Of a stretch of 64,000 bases of DNA, positions 46,267 through 58,359 are shown one piece after another. Position numbers and translations under genes: made by a program. How positions within the stretch are numbered: the stretch's first letter is position 1; every line of letters starts with the position of its first letter. The notes under the pieces are model-generated. The model did not search any database. It worked only from the letters and a program-made list of their open reading frames with translations, and was not told where the DNA came from. Source of the stretch: Eucalyptus grandis (taxonomy: Eukaryota; Streptophyta; Magnoliopsida; Myrtales; Myrtaceae). The DNA is taken from the NCBI RefSeq assembly GCF_016545825.1, contig NC_052618.1:45020196-45084195 (forward strand). The letters are read 5' to 3'.

Positions 46267-49094
46267 TTGAGACCAAGTCAGGCAGTTTCGAATGTAGTTT
46301 CATTTTTTCTATCGTGATTTTTTGGACAGAAGGTGGGTTCTAGAGTTGGACCCGACTTAGCTCTCGTGGTACGACTGTCACTTTCACATGGATCGCGACC
46401 TCGTTTGTTTCTAGAACACCAAACGTAGTTTCGAAAGGGGTTTGTCACCTATAATTAGGTGCAATGTTGTTATCAAGACAGCACAGGGCTCAGCAGCTTT
46501 TGTTACGTTCCTTTTGGGATTCCGAGGTGAATGTAGGGAGAACTCCATGGAAGAGATGGGTTAGAGATCTCGGCCCTAGGTGAAGGGATAACTGATTAAT
46601 TTTTCTGACCGGCCTAGATTGGATTTGTTGGATAGTGTGGACGGCCATAGATTGTATGGGGTTGTCTTTTTTTTTTTTTTTTAAGAGAGGTATGGGGTTG
46701 TCTTTTAGTCTGTGTGAGAATGGGTTGGGATTGTTGAAGATGCTTGATCCTAGCGAGGGCGTCACGGCTCTCGCCTAGTGGCCAATGACCCTTGGCCAGT
46801 CTCATTTAAAATAAATTAAAAATTACAAAATTATCCACGTTTGTGCTGATGGTATCATATAGGAGCTCAAACGTTTACGTTAACAATTTTTGGCAAGGTA
46901 GTTATATAGACTTCATTGGCAAATTATCAAAAGATTCAAAATTCAACGGGTCAAAACTAAAATGTTTAAGATTGAATTGGCATAAGTACAATAAGTTTGT
47001 AATTTTTTCCCCATTTTCATCACATCGGCAAGTGCAAATATTGTCAAGTTGAGCTATCCATGGAGTTCTGACTCGCGACTTACCTTGTTGATAAGATTAA
47101 TGAGGTATTAGGTGGGATTGTTTTTACTTACTTAGGTAAATGTCCATTTCATAGAAGAACATATAGGCATATTTTTATTTTTTCAATGTGGATATCCCTT
47201 CGTATATTGACTAGATTCTTCGCTCATGTTGGATGAGCTTTTGCGCATTGACTTATTATGAGGCGATTGAGTGAAATTTTATAAAACCGCTTTATTCACA
47301 GGAAAAAGAAAAGAGAACTTGCATATAGCCTGGTGTTCATGAGGAGAATTGAGATAGCTTATACAGGGTAAATGCCCTCTTGCTTCTGACCCTGGTCACG
47401 TCCTAATATGTTCTCCTCCTTTCTCTTCATCGAGCATCTGATCGAGGAAGCGACGCCAAATTGTTCCGATCGCAACATCAACATCAATCTATAGCTTGGT
47501 GTCGTAATTCATGTACGTGATTTCCTAAAATGTACACCATTTCCTTCTTCGAGAAGGGCAAACAACAAAACTTATGCTGATAGATCGAGCACGTTACCAT
47601 TTACTTTAAAAGTGAAAGCCGATGGAGTATGATCCATATAATATCTTTTCGATATGGTAGCCGGCTTCTCCCATGTGAAGGGTGATAAGATGATGAAAGC
47701 AATGTGCACAAATCTGGTATGGATTGCCGAAACCAAGCTTATAATTAATTCATGCCATGCTATATCTATATTATTCAACCAACTAAAAGTGGGAGTTCGT
47801 GTATGGAGTTAAAGAATATATTCGATGCCAACGATGGAAATGGTCAACTCAAGGAAAATGGACATTGGTTTTATTTCCTATTCACATGTAAACAAAGAAT
47901 AATGATACAAATGGTCATTGAACTTTGACTCAATGTGCAGTTTAATCTCTTGAATTTTTAATTTGTTCATTGTAGTCCCGAACTTTAAGCCAATTTCTAA
48001 TGTTATTCCTGAACTTTTACTACATGTGCATTAGAGTCTAAATATTCAATATTGTCCTTCCATTAATTTAAAATCAGTGACAACATTGAACACATATAAA
48101 AAAGTTTAGGAACTGCATTGCACATTGGGCTAAAGTTTATGGACCATATTGCATATTGGACCAATGTTCATAAATCATTGGTGTTATTTCCCCGCAAACA
48201 ACAACAGCAACAATAAAAAAAATCAATCTAATGATAACTCAATCAGCTTGGTAGGCATCCTTGACCAGCCACCCAGAACTTAGGTTATCTTAGTTCCCAT
48301 TTAAAGCATGGCCAAAAGAGAGAGTTCACATTACTGTTAAATTTTATCATTGGAGTATGCATTTTGACCGGATTCATTATCGTTATACCCTGTTTAGCAA
48401 AAAGCTCGTATGTTAGTCAAAGGCTAGAATTCGACCAAGTCAACTAGGGATGAGATTGATGCAAAGGCGGGGAAGCGAGGGAAGCATCACATTGCATTAT
48501 ATTGTCCGGTTTTCAGCAATCTTTTTTGCCCACTTGAATTAGCACCAGCTGATGCGTGAATTGGCAACGGGTCTTCGTTATGCATCAGATCTTTATTGAT
48601 GGAGTTTTTTCAAACTGTTGGTGTTGACTTTGGACCATGCACCTAAGAGAGATGCCATGTTTTCATGTTATACGATTAGGATCATATTGCGAGAACTTTT
48701 TGACAAGGAGCTGATAGCCTTAGAATTCGAACATCATATCTATAATAGTTGTAGCACTGCAGAAGGGTTTAGCAAATGGCTTTGTTTTCACGTTTGAGGA
48801 TTTTGCTGGCTTTTATGTAATACAAAGAGCTCATCACGTACATACGCTACTGATACAATGTTTCTGATCACGAAGAGAAGAACTTCTTAGTTTATGAAAT
48901 AGATGTACGCCTGTCTATCAAACTTGATAAGTTTCTTCAACTCTCACAAACACTGTTTAATGCTTGGGGTCGTGCTTGAGGCCCATATTTGGTAATCACC
49001 TTTCCTACAACATGTCATATAATCATATTTTTACCTGTCAACGACGAGAAGATCAAAGAAGCTGCTTAGATTTCACACAAAGGTTGGCATAATA
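46267..49094. repeat. Duplicated spacer of block 3
   Basis: Homologous to 5996-8960 in the same order, including the MITE-like element (about 47890-48195). It is closer to block 1 than to block 2 by eye. Non-coding. Confidence 0.8.
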
Positions 49095-52000
49095 TCATGT
49101 ATTGAATAACTGTGAGCATGTGTTAGTGTGCTTACTAAGTAGAGAAAGAGAGAGAGGGGGAGGGAGGGAGATTCCTAAGTAGGTCTCGTAAGAAAATACC
49201 TGAAAAGCTCTTTTAAACCAAAGTGTGGTAATCATCCCTAATATCATCAGCTTTTCAATGATCCTATCTATTGCTTGAAAGTAAGATATCCTCCAAGTCT
49301 GCTTGAAATGCAATGCACCACAAAATCCCAAGAATCCAATTGCGAATCCCCGTCCCAGGCCCGCATAGGATGTCCAGATTGCCTTCATTGGGTTCACCTC
49401 TGTTTTGAAAATCACCATCTTGTCCATCAATATTAGGATGTTGCTCATCTCCACGGCAAACTTTTGAAAGAGGAGCTCCACAAAGTCCGTCATTACCACG
49501 ATACACAGATTCATCATCCACGGTACGCAGATGACTGCTTAAAGGAATAAGGCCTGATAAATTATTGAATGAGAGATTGAGACAACTCAGAGAATCCACG
49601 CTGGATATGCTAGGGGGGATTTTGCCCGAAATCTTGTTGTTGGATAGGTCAAGGGATTCTAACTTTTTGAGGTTGCCAATGTTTGTAGGGATTTCCCCAC
49701 TCAAATTGTTTTGAGAGAGGTTCAAATTCTGAAGTTGGACGAGCCTAGTCAATTCGTTTGGTATTTCACCATTTAAATTGTTTGCAGATAAGTCAATGGA
49801 ATGGAAGAAATGGAGTGTCTTGTCGTATAGTCGGGTAGTTCTCTTTGCATGAACCATGACGTAAATGATTGTCGGATATGACCAAAGGGAGTCTGTCGGA
49901 ACTCTGTTTTCAACCATAGATAACAATCCATTGAAACACAGCGGAATGCTTCCGGAAATATTGTTCCGTGCTAGGCTTAAAAACCGAAGAGAATCAAGTT
50001 GGCAGAGTTGCGTGGGAATGCCTCCGGTGAGACAATTGTTCTCAAGATCGATGATGGCTAATGAATGAAAACGTCGTCCAAATGGAGGAATTCCACCAAT
50101 GAAGTCATTGTCACTTAGATCAAGCAACACAAGTTCAGTTAGGTTTGACAAACACTGGGGAAGCACTTTGTCGAAGCCATTTTTATGCAGGTTCAGAACT
50201 GCTAATTGCTTAAAATGGCAGAAAGAGTTCGTAATCTGACCTCTTAACCTGTTGTCACCCAGCAAAATCATTTCCAATGCTTTCAACTTTTTCAGACATG
50301 AGGGTAGTCTCCCGGATAGTTGGTTCTTTGACAGATCAAGATGAGTGAGGTTCTCCATCGCACATAGTGAATTTGGTATGCTGCCGCTGAGATTGTTACC
50401 CCAAAGATAAAGACGTATTAACGGTGGCATCTTGTTTCCGTCCATTCTGGAAGTGGGGCTTAGAGAGGGTAGTGTCCCGGATAGTTGGTTCCTTGCCAGA
50501 TCAAGGGAATATAGGTTCTCCAAAGCCCATAGAGAATTCGGTATGCTGCCGCTGAGATTGTTACCAGCAAGACCAAGCACTTTTAACAGTGGCATCTTGT
50601 TGAAGTCCATTCTGGAAATGGGGCCTTTGAGCTTATTGTTATGGAGATCAAGCCATACAACGTTAAGTAAAATGTCGGAAAGCCAATTGGGAACTTCATC
50701 TGAGATGCTTGCATTGAACATGAACAATTCTGAAATATTCCTCTGTGTTCGAAGCCACAATGGAAATTTCGGTCCCACATCAAATCTGACATGTCAATAT
50801 CCTGAAGTTGGAATGGAGGAACCCAGGCGGGATCAAAACTTAAAACAAGTTCATTAGACGAAATGCCCAAAGCAGTCAGGCTCGTGAGATTTGCAAAGTG
50901 CAATTCACCAACAACTCCGTCCAATGAATTATTTGATACGGAAAAACTCTCTAGTCTAGATAGTCGTCCAATACTTTCCGGGATGTTTCCACTCAATTTG
51001 TTGTGGCTGAGATCCAACTCTCTTAGAGATGATAGCTCCCCTAGAGTTACTGGAATAGGTCCCCAAATCGAGTTTTGTGACAGACTTAGGTACTCGAGAT
51101 CCCTGAAACTCCCAAATTGGTTTGGTATATGGCCACTGAAATTATTGCCACTGAAATCACAAATCCTCAAGTCACTTTGCCGACTCAAAGGACCATGGAT
51201 GATGCTCCCAACATCTCCATCAAAGTTATTATAGGCCAACCTTAATACACGCAACTTGTAGAGACTGCTGAAGTTTTTCAGAATTTGACCGCCTAGCAAA
51301 TTACGAGACACATCAAGAAAGGAAAGTTGTTGATTATTATCAAAGAGTGTCCTGGGAAATGTGCCTTTCAAATGATTTTCTTGCAAATCGACATGCTCGA
51401 GCTTGCTAAAGTTGTAGAACCAGGGAGGCATAGTAGAATTTATGGAATTGCCTGATAGATCCAGGAATCTTAAGGAAGTGAAGTTGACGGTTAGAGAGTG
51501 AGGAAGTTTTTTGAGAGAACAATATTTCAACTGCAAAGATTGCAGTGAAGAAAGCATATTAATGGAACTCAACCAATTTGTGGCATTCCCAAGGTCAATG
51601 CTAGAGAGGTGAAAGTATTTCAAGGAAGATAATTTCGACACCCATTGGAGGTTATCACTTGTTAAATAACCCTCGCCAAAAGTACTAGCAAGATCTAGAT
51701 ATTGCAAGTTGGACAGGTTACCGAGGTGATGAGGTATGTTTCCGTCAAAACCTGCGGATGATAGATTAAGATACTCTAGTCTCTGGAGAGTACCAAAGAA
51801 TTGGGGGATTTTTTGCTTGGAAAATTTGTTGAGGCTGAGGTCTAGATACTTCAAATCCTTCACTTCAGCCAAAGATGCATGGATTTTACCTGCCAAGCTG
51901 CTCTTATCTAGACATGAGATATATCCGTCGGGGGAGATCTCAAAGCATGGATTACGAAGGTCGAGTTTGAAAACATGACCAGTTTTTTCGCTGCATTCGA

Positions 52001-52208
52001 CTCCTTTCCACTCACAACAATTCTTGCTAGTCCACGATGACAAGCATTTAGAATGGTCGATGAGACCTTGCTTGAATTTCAAGAGAGCTTCTCTCTCTGT
52101 ACCAAAGCAGCTCACATTGGTGAAAACTTCGGAATGGCCAAACTCAAATGATTGAAACACGATAAGAGTCCACAATATGAGGGGTGCAAAGGCAGGGGCT
52201 GATGCCAT
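49095..52208 (-). pseudogene. RLP3: EIX2/Cf-type LRR receptor-like protein, two frameshifts
   Basis: The ATG at 52208 opens a signal peptide (MASAPAFAPLILWTLIVFQS), an LRRNT cap (CFGTEREALLKFKQGL, NCCEWKGVEC) and an open frame of 541 codons. The LRRs are in frame to VPPFQLQDIDMSD, where a 1-bp deletion near 50775 (shared with RLP1) shifts it. A second open frame (50778 to 49264) supplies the remaining LRRs, including a duplicated unit RMD(G/F)NKMP...GNNLSGSIPNSL, and the cap NDGLCGAPLSKVC. An 11-bp deletion near 49369 then throws the membrane helix (YAGLGRGFAIGFLGF) and tail out of frame. It is the least damaged RLP here: two small indels over about 1000 codons and no insertion. Confidence 0.9.
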
Positions 52209-52360
52209 TGCTTTCGATAATATGGGAGTAGGAAATGCAGTGTACTTCCTCCCGTTTTATGGTGACATGGTTGTTGGGAAGGTCTTGATTGAATTTCATC
52301 AAGAACAGGACATTACTCATTTCCTACTTATTTGATTTGGCCATCACTGTCGATCAATGC

Positions 52361-52975
52361 TATCATACCCTGAATCCTAATAGAAAAAGGGAATGACACG
52401 GCTGTCATTCGAATTTTATGCAACAAACATATTTATTAATAATTCAAAATATATCAAATCTTCATTGCTTTTAAGATGTGAGTTTACAAATTCATAGATA
52501 GAATTGATAGCACCACAACTCAAGAATCGAACTTTGCAGCTCAATTTTCACTAAACTTTAACTTTGAGCCATAATTCTAAAAACTACTAGATTAGACAAA
52601 CGAATGGCGTAGGCACTTACATATGAAGTCGAATCAGCTTGGCTAAGGGTATGTGGCATCAACGCACAAAACCCTCTCTCTTTCTTTCTTTTCTTCTTCT
52701 TTCCCTTTTCCCCTGTCCTTTTATTTCCGTTCGTGTGAGTGTCGGCCCGTCTTTAAAAGCTGAAGGTGTCCACTATTCCTTGTTTTCGTTGACTCAGTCA
52801 ACTTCCTCTTTTTTTTTTCCTTTGATCGAGTCAAAGTCCATATTTACAAAGTCCATATTTACAAATGCGATGAAAGACCGCCATGTTCCGGAGATGCCTT
52901 CCGAGCCAGGACCAACTAATCACCAGAGTGCAGCCAAAAGCATAACGTTGCCTAAGTGCAATCTTCTCTAGGGTA
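52361..52975 (-). repeat. LTR-derived fragment upstream of RLP3
   Basis: Homologous to 12137-12900 and 24382-25255. Its head is decayed (TATCATACCCTGAATCC), but it keeps GGGAATGACACGGCTGTCAT, which the other two lack and which resembles the LTR head at 29454-29500. TTTTAAAGACGGGC lies near 52750 on the minus strand. An internal deletion shortens it. Confidence 0.55.
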
Positions 52976-52980
52976 TCGGA

Positions 52981-53313
52981 TCGGGTTGAAAGTGAAAGTT
53001 GTCAAACAATGCTGGAATGCTCTCGAAACCAATTCACTTGAGTGAGAAAGAGGAGAGTGGAATTCATGTGTAGGGGTGAAATCCAGAGATCTACGAAGAA
53101 AGGCCAAAAGCGAAGACAGCTCTCTAGGTCCCTACCGACATTGGTGTGTGAAAGCATGGGGAGCGAACGGAATTAGATACCCTGATAGTCCATGCCGTAA
53201 ACGATGAGTGTTCATCCTTGGTCTACACGGATTAGGGGCCCAACTAACGCATGAAACACTCCGTCTGATGAGTACGGTCACAAGACCGAGACTCAAAGGA
53301 ATTGACAGGGGCC
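52981..53313 (+). pseudogene. Nuclear insertion of mitochondrial 18S rRNA (NUMT, rrn18 fragment)
   Basis: The sequence carries small-subunit rRNA landmarks in order: GGAATTCATGTGTAGGGGTG, ATTAGATACCCTG, TAGTCCATGCCGTAAACGAT, ACTCAAAGGAATTGACAGGG. The AAAGCATGGGGAGCGAAC wording and the extended V5 match plant mitochondrial 18S as I recall it, rather than nuclear 18S. Substitutions in normally invariant positions (CCTGATAG for CCTGGTAG, GACAGGG for GACGGGG) show decay. The flanks GGGTATCGGA and AGGAGTATTAGAGTC are contiguous in the paralogous loci at 12901 and 25255, so the fragment was inserted in the nucleus after duplication. Confidence 0.85.
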
Positions 53314-53354
53314 TAGGAGTATTAGAGTCAATGGTCAAAAGCTTTGATTGATAA

Positions 53355-54021
53355 TGACGTGTCAATGGACATGTCGAATCCACGCGTTTCAAGCTCGCGT
53401 ACTCCTGGGTTAAAGCACATGCGCTGCAGAAATGGACTAAGCAATTAGCGCGAGGATCCTCTTGCAGCTGGTATTGCTATCTTATCTTGGTGAGGTAGAA
53501 GTAGGAGTAGCAGCAGGCGCCCCCGGTCAACAAGGCGATCACCGTGTAAATAGATCCGTGCGCAGGGCATGCCGCAACAAAAACCGACCCGAGTAAGCAA
53601 GTCTAATTATGTCGATCCTTCTTCAATTTATGCGAACGCGATTGATTCTACTTGCAAACCGATCTCTGATCAGCAATCTCCGCAATTCGCCCAAATGTGA
53701 TTAAGGGCCCCAAAATGACAAGCAACCAGTGAGATTGACAGGATATCAACCTACAGAGCCATAGATAACACCTTTTTCATTTCTGGATCCATAAACTCGA
53801 CATATTACCAAAGTGGTGTAAGATAATTCGATCACTAAATTCTTATAACCCCGCGACACTAGGCAATTGCAATTGGAGTCTTGAGTCTTTTTAACTGTTC
53901 GACTTTTCCCCATCGATGTCATCCAGTAGACGTGTACATGGGCATAACTATTCTATCAAGTGTTAATCCACCTCTAAACCAAATGGATTGCGAGGAAAAT
54001 TCAGAGGACTTACAAGTTGGA
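53355..54021 (-). pseudogene. PLAC8-D pseudogene (no exon 1)
   Basis: Exon 3 (about 53576-53360) matches the PLAC8 C-terminal half with small indels and a lost acceptor (CGG). The exon-2 remnant (about 53660-53730) is frameshifted. Only the exon-1 donor context remains near 54010. The locus is flanked by TCAAAAGCTTTGATTGATAA at 53333-53354 and 54022-54043, as is PLAC8-B. It shares its upstream spacer with PLAC8-B. Confidence 0.8.
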
Positions 54022-54043
54022 AATCAAAAGCTTTGATTGATAA

Positions 54044-54525
54044 GACAGCAAGAGGACCCTCGCGCTATTGCTCCGCATGCTTTCGCACACCAGTAGGGAT
54101 CCAAAGTTAGAGGTCTTGAATTCAAATTTTATCAAACCCCATTTGCCTCCCCAATCAAATATGTTCACGCTTAGTATTAGCAAAAATGATTAGACTTATC
54201 GTGAGGAGAAGTGTTATAATATTTTTATATTAAATTATATTTTCATCTAATGACTTAAACTTTTAAATAATTGGCGTAAGGTCTCACAAAAATCTTTCAG
54301 AAGCAAACAAGAAACGTTGTGAAAAAGAAAATAGCAGAACGATTAGAGAGATAAAGTAAACATTGGAAAACTTTGGCTGAAAGCTGTTGTAGTCAATGTG
54401 GAGCCTTTAAAGTTTCATTTTGATGAGAACCTATTGACATGTTTTCATCCTTAGTGTAGCAACCATTTGAAGAGTCTACAGATGCTTTATGACCCCTCTT
54501 TCTTGTTATGACCATTTGGTAGTTT
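54044..54525. repeat. Duplicated spacer, broken off at the assembly gap
   Basis: About 54100-54525 matches 14320-14765. Non-coding. Confidence 0.65.
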
Positions 54526-54625
54526 NNNNNNNNNNNNNNNNNNNNNNNNNNNNNNNNNNNNNNNNNNNNNNNNNNNNNNNNNNNNNNNNNNNNNNNNNNN
54601 NNNNNNNNNNNNNNNNNNNNNNNNN
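54526..54625. other. Assembly gap, exactly 100 N
   Basis: A run of 100 N, the usual placeholder for a scaffold join of unknown length. Left of it is PLAC8-array spacer; right of it is the internal region of a gypsy element. Confidence 0.98.
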
Positions 54626-54645
54626 ATGAGAGAAAGAATTGCAAA

Positions 54646-56003
54646 ATGGTGGATGACGGCATCATTGTGTATGCCGACTCAACTCAGATAGTCTCTACTA
54701 TCTCCCACCTCATCATCGATTGGGAGGAGGAGCAGGCTACACTTGATGCCGACAAGAAAGAGGTTGATCCTTCGCTTGTAGACATGCCCCCATTAGAGGA
54801 TGCATCTGACGAAGAGATAGTGATAGAGGTGCCTCGGCCATGTATGAGTATGTCAATAAGGCGGTGCCGTGGTCCTATGACTTGGATGTGGACCTTGTTA
54901 CAAGATCGGACGGAATTATGGTCAAGCCATTTCTCGGCCTGCCCAAAGTTGGTCATTGATGAAGAGGCTAAGGAGTTTCGCCGTAATCAAAGCAAGTGAG
55001 TATAACGTGGTTGACCAACTACGAAAGATGCCCGCTCGCGATCTCCCTACTCGAGCTCTTGATGACGTCCCCCGTGCATCAAAAGTCACTAATGAAGGTG
55101 TTGAGTGAAATCCGTGTGCCGAGATTGTGGAAACGCATAAGCCGAAGAATTCGTGGGATCGGTCCTTCTCAAAGATTTGATTGCCTTTTCGATGAGGAAT
55201 TCCCTCTCGAAGGCATGGGACATAACAAAGCACTCTACATATCCGTTAAGCACAAGTCTTCTCATATGTCCCGTGCTCATCGATAATGGGTCCGCTCTCG
55301 AACATTTGTCCGTGGCCACTCTTCACCGCCTTAAGGTAGACCCGTCAGGATACATGTTTGCGAAGACTTCGGTGCGGAGCTTTCGATGGAACAAAAAGGA
55401 GGTGATCGGGAAATCCATCTTGATGTCCAAATAGGGCCGGTTGTCTTCAACATTCCCTTCCAAGTGCTGGATATCCCTACCGCATTCAATTTCTTACTAG
55501 GTCGTCCATGGATACACACTGCAGGAGCAGTGCCTTCAAGTCTACATCAAGCTGTGAAATTTGTGATTGAAAGGAAGTTGGTCACCGTGTATGGTGAAGA
55601 AGACCACCGAATTTATCACGAGACGGCTATCCCCTATGTAGAGCCGGATTTCCCACTTGAATCAAGTTACCACTCATTCGAGTTGGTGTCCACTATACAT
55701 ACTTCTCGAGATTCATCACCGCCAGCTCCTGAAGTATCAAATGCTGCCCTCATGGTGGGAAGAGTTATGGTTGGGAATGACTTTGTCCCTGGCAATGGTC
55801 TTGGGAGAAATGGTCGGGCATTCGAAGCCCCATTGAAGCCCCTCGAGATCTCGTTCTCGGGTTTAGGGTACCATGGACGAGGTGGAGGGAGTTCAAGGAC
55901 GAAGACAAGAAAGGCGGAGCTCGCCACCCGACCAAGGACGAGGAGGCAAAACCCACTACCCCCCGAGCATTCCACGAGACATTCCCTGGTCCTCCAAGAA
56001 TGA
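54646..56003 (+). pseudogene. gypsy region between gag and pol, with aspartic protease
   Basis: An acidic frame (54646-54999) precedes the protease. The protease signature VLIDNGSALEHLSVATL (near 55275) contains DNGSA, the gypsy form of the DTG/DSG active site. A frameshift near 55386 leads to NIPFQVLDIPTAFNFLLGRP and WIHTAGAVPSSLHQ, the conserved C-terminal half of plant gypsy proteases. Confidence 0.8.
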
Positions 56004-56559
56004 TGCATGAAGAAGAAGTGATAGACACTTTGGGGGCAGCTAGTGGCAAGTTTGATTACCCGTGAAGTATTCAACCCCTCCTAGCTACTACATTGATCCT
56101 AATGAGATAGTCCCAGATGGATGGGGTGGCATGGATGATTCGACACCCCCGAAAGCAGAGAGCCCTAATGATGAGCTGGAGGGAGTTGCAAGCTTATTCG
56201 ACAACCTCGTCATAGGAGCCATTAATGAAGGACCCCCTGAAGAGATGGGCCTTGGCCCTCGAGAGAACAATCCTATAGCATGCAAAGATGTGGAAATGGT
56301 CCAATCTACTGCAACAAGTGCTAATGATGATGATCCTGAAGACTCGATCAAAGACTCTATTGAAGTGCAATATAGCTGGGAACAACATGAAAGAGTTAAG
56401 GCTCTCACATTCGGAAAGGTATCCTCACTATTAATTTGAGTGACATTGAAGAAGCAAAGAGGTGAAAATTAGGCGAGTCTCCCAAAGATGAGGCTGAGCA
56501 CCTAATTCACTTATGAAGGAATATCAAGACATTTTTTATGGACCTACGCCGACATGCCC

Positions 56560-57420
56560 GGACTGGACCCGTCAATCGTGGAGCATTGCTTACCTACTAA
56601 TCCAGATGTGCCACCTAAGAAGCAAAGGCTGCGGAGGACTAAGCCCGAACTCTCAAAGAAGATAGAGGAAGAGGTGATGAAGCTTTTTGAATGTGGGGTT
56701 TATTGAAGTCTCACAAAGTACCATTCCGAATGGGTGGCTAATATCGTACGAGTAATGAAGAAGGGACGGTCGAGTTCGAGTTTGTGTTGACTATCGGGAT
56801 CAACAAGGCTAGTCCGAAGGATGATTTCCCGTTACCACATATAGATGTCCTTGTGGATAGTATCACTGGCTTTGAACTATTCTCATTTATGGATGGTTTT
56901 TCCGGTACAATCGGATAAGGATGAATGAAGAAGACAAGGAAAAGACGCATTTATTACCCGTGGGGAACCTTTCATTATAAAGTCATGCCTTTCGGACTCG
57001 GGAATGCGGGGGCAACCTGCCAACGTGCCATGGTTGCATTGTTTCATGATATGATGCACAAGGAGATTGAAGTCTATGTTGATGATATGATTGCAAAGAC
57101 TCGGCGAAGAAGCCACATCGAAGCATTGAAGAAGTTGTTCGATCGACTTCGTGAGTTCAAGCCGCCTAAATCCCGCTAAATGCGTGTTCGGAGCAACATC
57201 CGGTAAATTACTCGGATTTATTGTGAGTAGTAAAGGGATTGAGATCGACCCTTCCAAAGCTAAGGCCATATGTGAATTGCAACCTCCGTCAACGGTGAAA
57301 GAAGTCCGGAGCCTTTTAGGGAGATTGAATTACATAGCGAGTTCATTTCTCAACTCTCTGAACCGCCAAGCCATTCTTCAAGCTTCTAAAGAAGAATGCA
57401 CAAGTCAACTGGGATGATGA
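56560..57420 (+). pseudogene. gypsy reverse transcriptase
   Basis: The N-terminal RT region PPKKQRLRRTKPELSKKIEE is followed by stops and shifts. An open frame at 56925-57179 holds VMPFGLGNAGATCQRAM and the catalytic EVYVDDMIAKT. Then NPAKCVFGATSGKLLGFIVS and SKAKAICELQPPSTVKEVRS (57151-57417) complete the thumb/connection. The YVDD residues are intact but the gene is frameshifted. Confidence 0.85.
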
Positions 57421-57519
57421 GTGTCGAGAAGCGTTCAACAAGCTAAAGCAATACTTGATGAATCCACCAGTTCTTGTTCCACCCTCACCGGGGCATCCTT
57501 TGATTCTCTACCTCACTAT

Positions 57520-58345
57520 TCATAGTGAGTCATTGAAAGCGCAAATGTTGGCTCAAGAAAGTCCTGTTGATAGAAAAGAACGGGCCATTTATTACCTCGG
57601 CAAAAGAAGTTTACCGAATCGTAGTTGAAGTTTTCTGAGGTTGAAAAGACTTGTGTGGCGTTGGTGTGGGTGTTGCATAGGTTGCGACAATACACCCTAC
57701 ATTATCAAACGTTCCTCGTGACTGAGAACAACCCTATCAAGTACTTACTTGATCGACCAGCTTTGGTGGGTAAGTTAGCCAAATGGCAAATCTTGATCTC
57801 TGAATTTGATGTGCAAATCATGCCACAAAAGTCGGTTAAAGGCCGAGCGATCGCTGATCTATTGGCCGAGAATTCAGGAGTCCCTAATGATGATGACAGT
57901 TTCCTTGATGACCATGTCTTGAGTGTAAATGAAGACTCATGGAAGATGTTCTTTGATGGAGTCAGAAACCTATCCGGTTCGGGTACCGGAGCAGCTTTTG
58001 ATATCTCCGTATGGACAACACCATCCGTAGCTGCAAAATTGATATTCCCGTGCACTAACAATGTGGCCGAGTATGAAGCTTGCATCCTTGGGCTTCAAGC
58101 AGCAATTGAGATGGGTGTGGCTAAGTTAAAAGTGTTCGGAGATTCCGCACTAATCATACCGTTCGCAGACCGTGGGAGAATGGAAGACCAAGGATTCCAA
58201 GTTACTCCCATACCACAAGTATTTAGAAAATCTGGTGAAAGAATTCGAGGAAGTTTCGTTTCAATACTTGCCAAGGTCTCATAATCAATTTGCAGATGCA
58301 CTCGCAACGTTGTCCTCTATGCTGCAAGTCACTGATGGGTTGGAG
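57520..58345 (+). pseudogene. gypsy RNase H plus archaeal-type RNase H
   Basis: First RNase H: TCVALVWVLHRLRQYTLHYQ and LVTENNPIKYLLDRP, ending in the spacer KWQILISEFDVQIMPQKSVKG. The second begins WKMFFDGVRNLSGSGTGAAF and continues FPCTNNVAEYEACILGLQAA and LKVFGDSALI. A frameshift near 58175 then gives EVSFQYLPRSHNQFADALAT. The FDG...EYEA...GDS...ADALA pattern is the archaeal-type RNase H gained by the Tat clade. Confidence 0.85.
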
Positions 58346-58359
58346 GTTGAACCCTGAAA

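Noticed and set aside
49264..50778. 504-codon frame of RLP3 starting MGPKFPLW as an independent gene
   Set aside because: It lacks a signal peptide and begins mid-LRR at the frameshift; it is the downstream half of RLP3.
52981..53313. Bacterial 16S contamination or a functional rRNA gene
   Set aside because: Both junctions match contiguous paralogous nuclear sequence, only about 330 bp is present, and invariant positions are mutated; a mitochondrial-derived nuclear insertion fits better.
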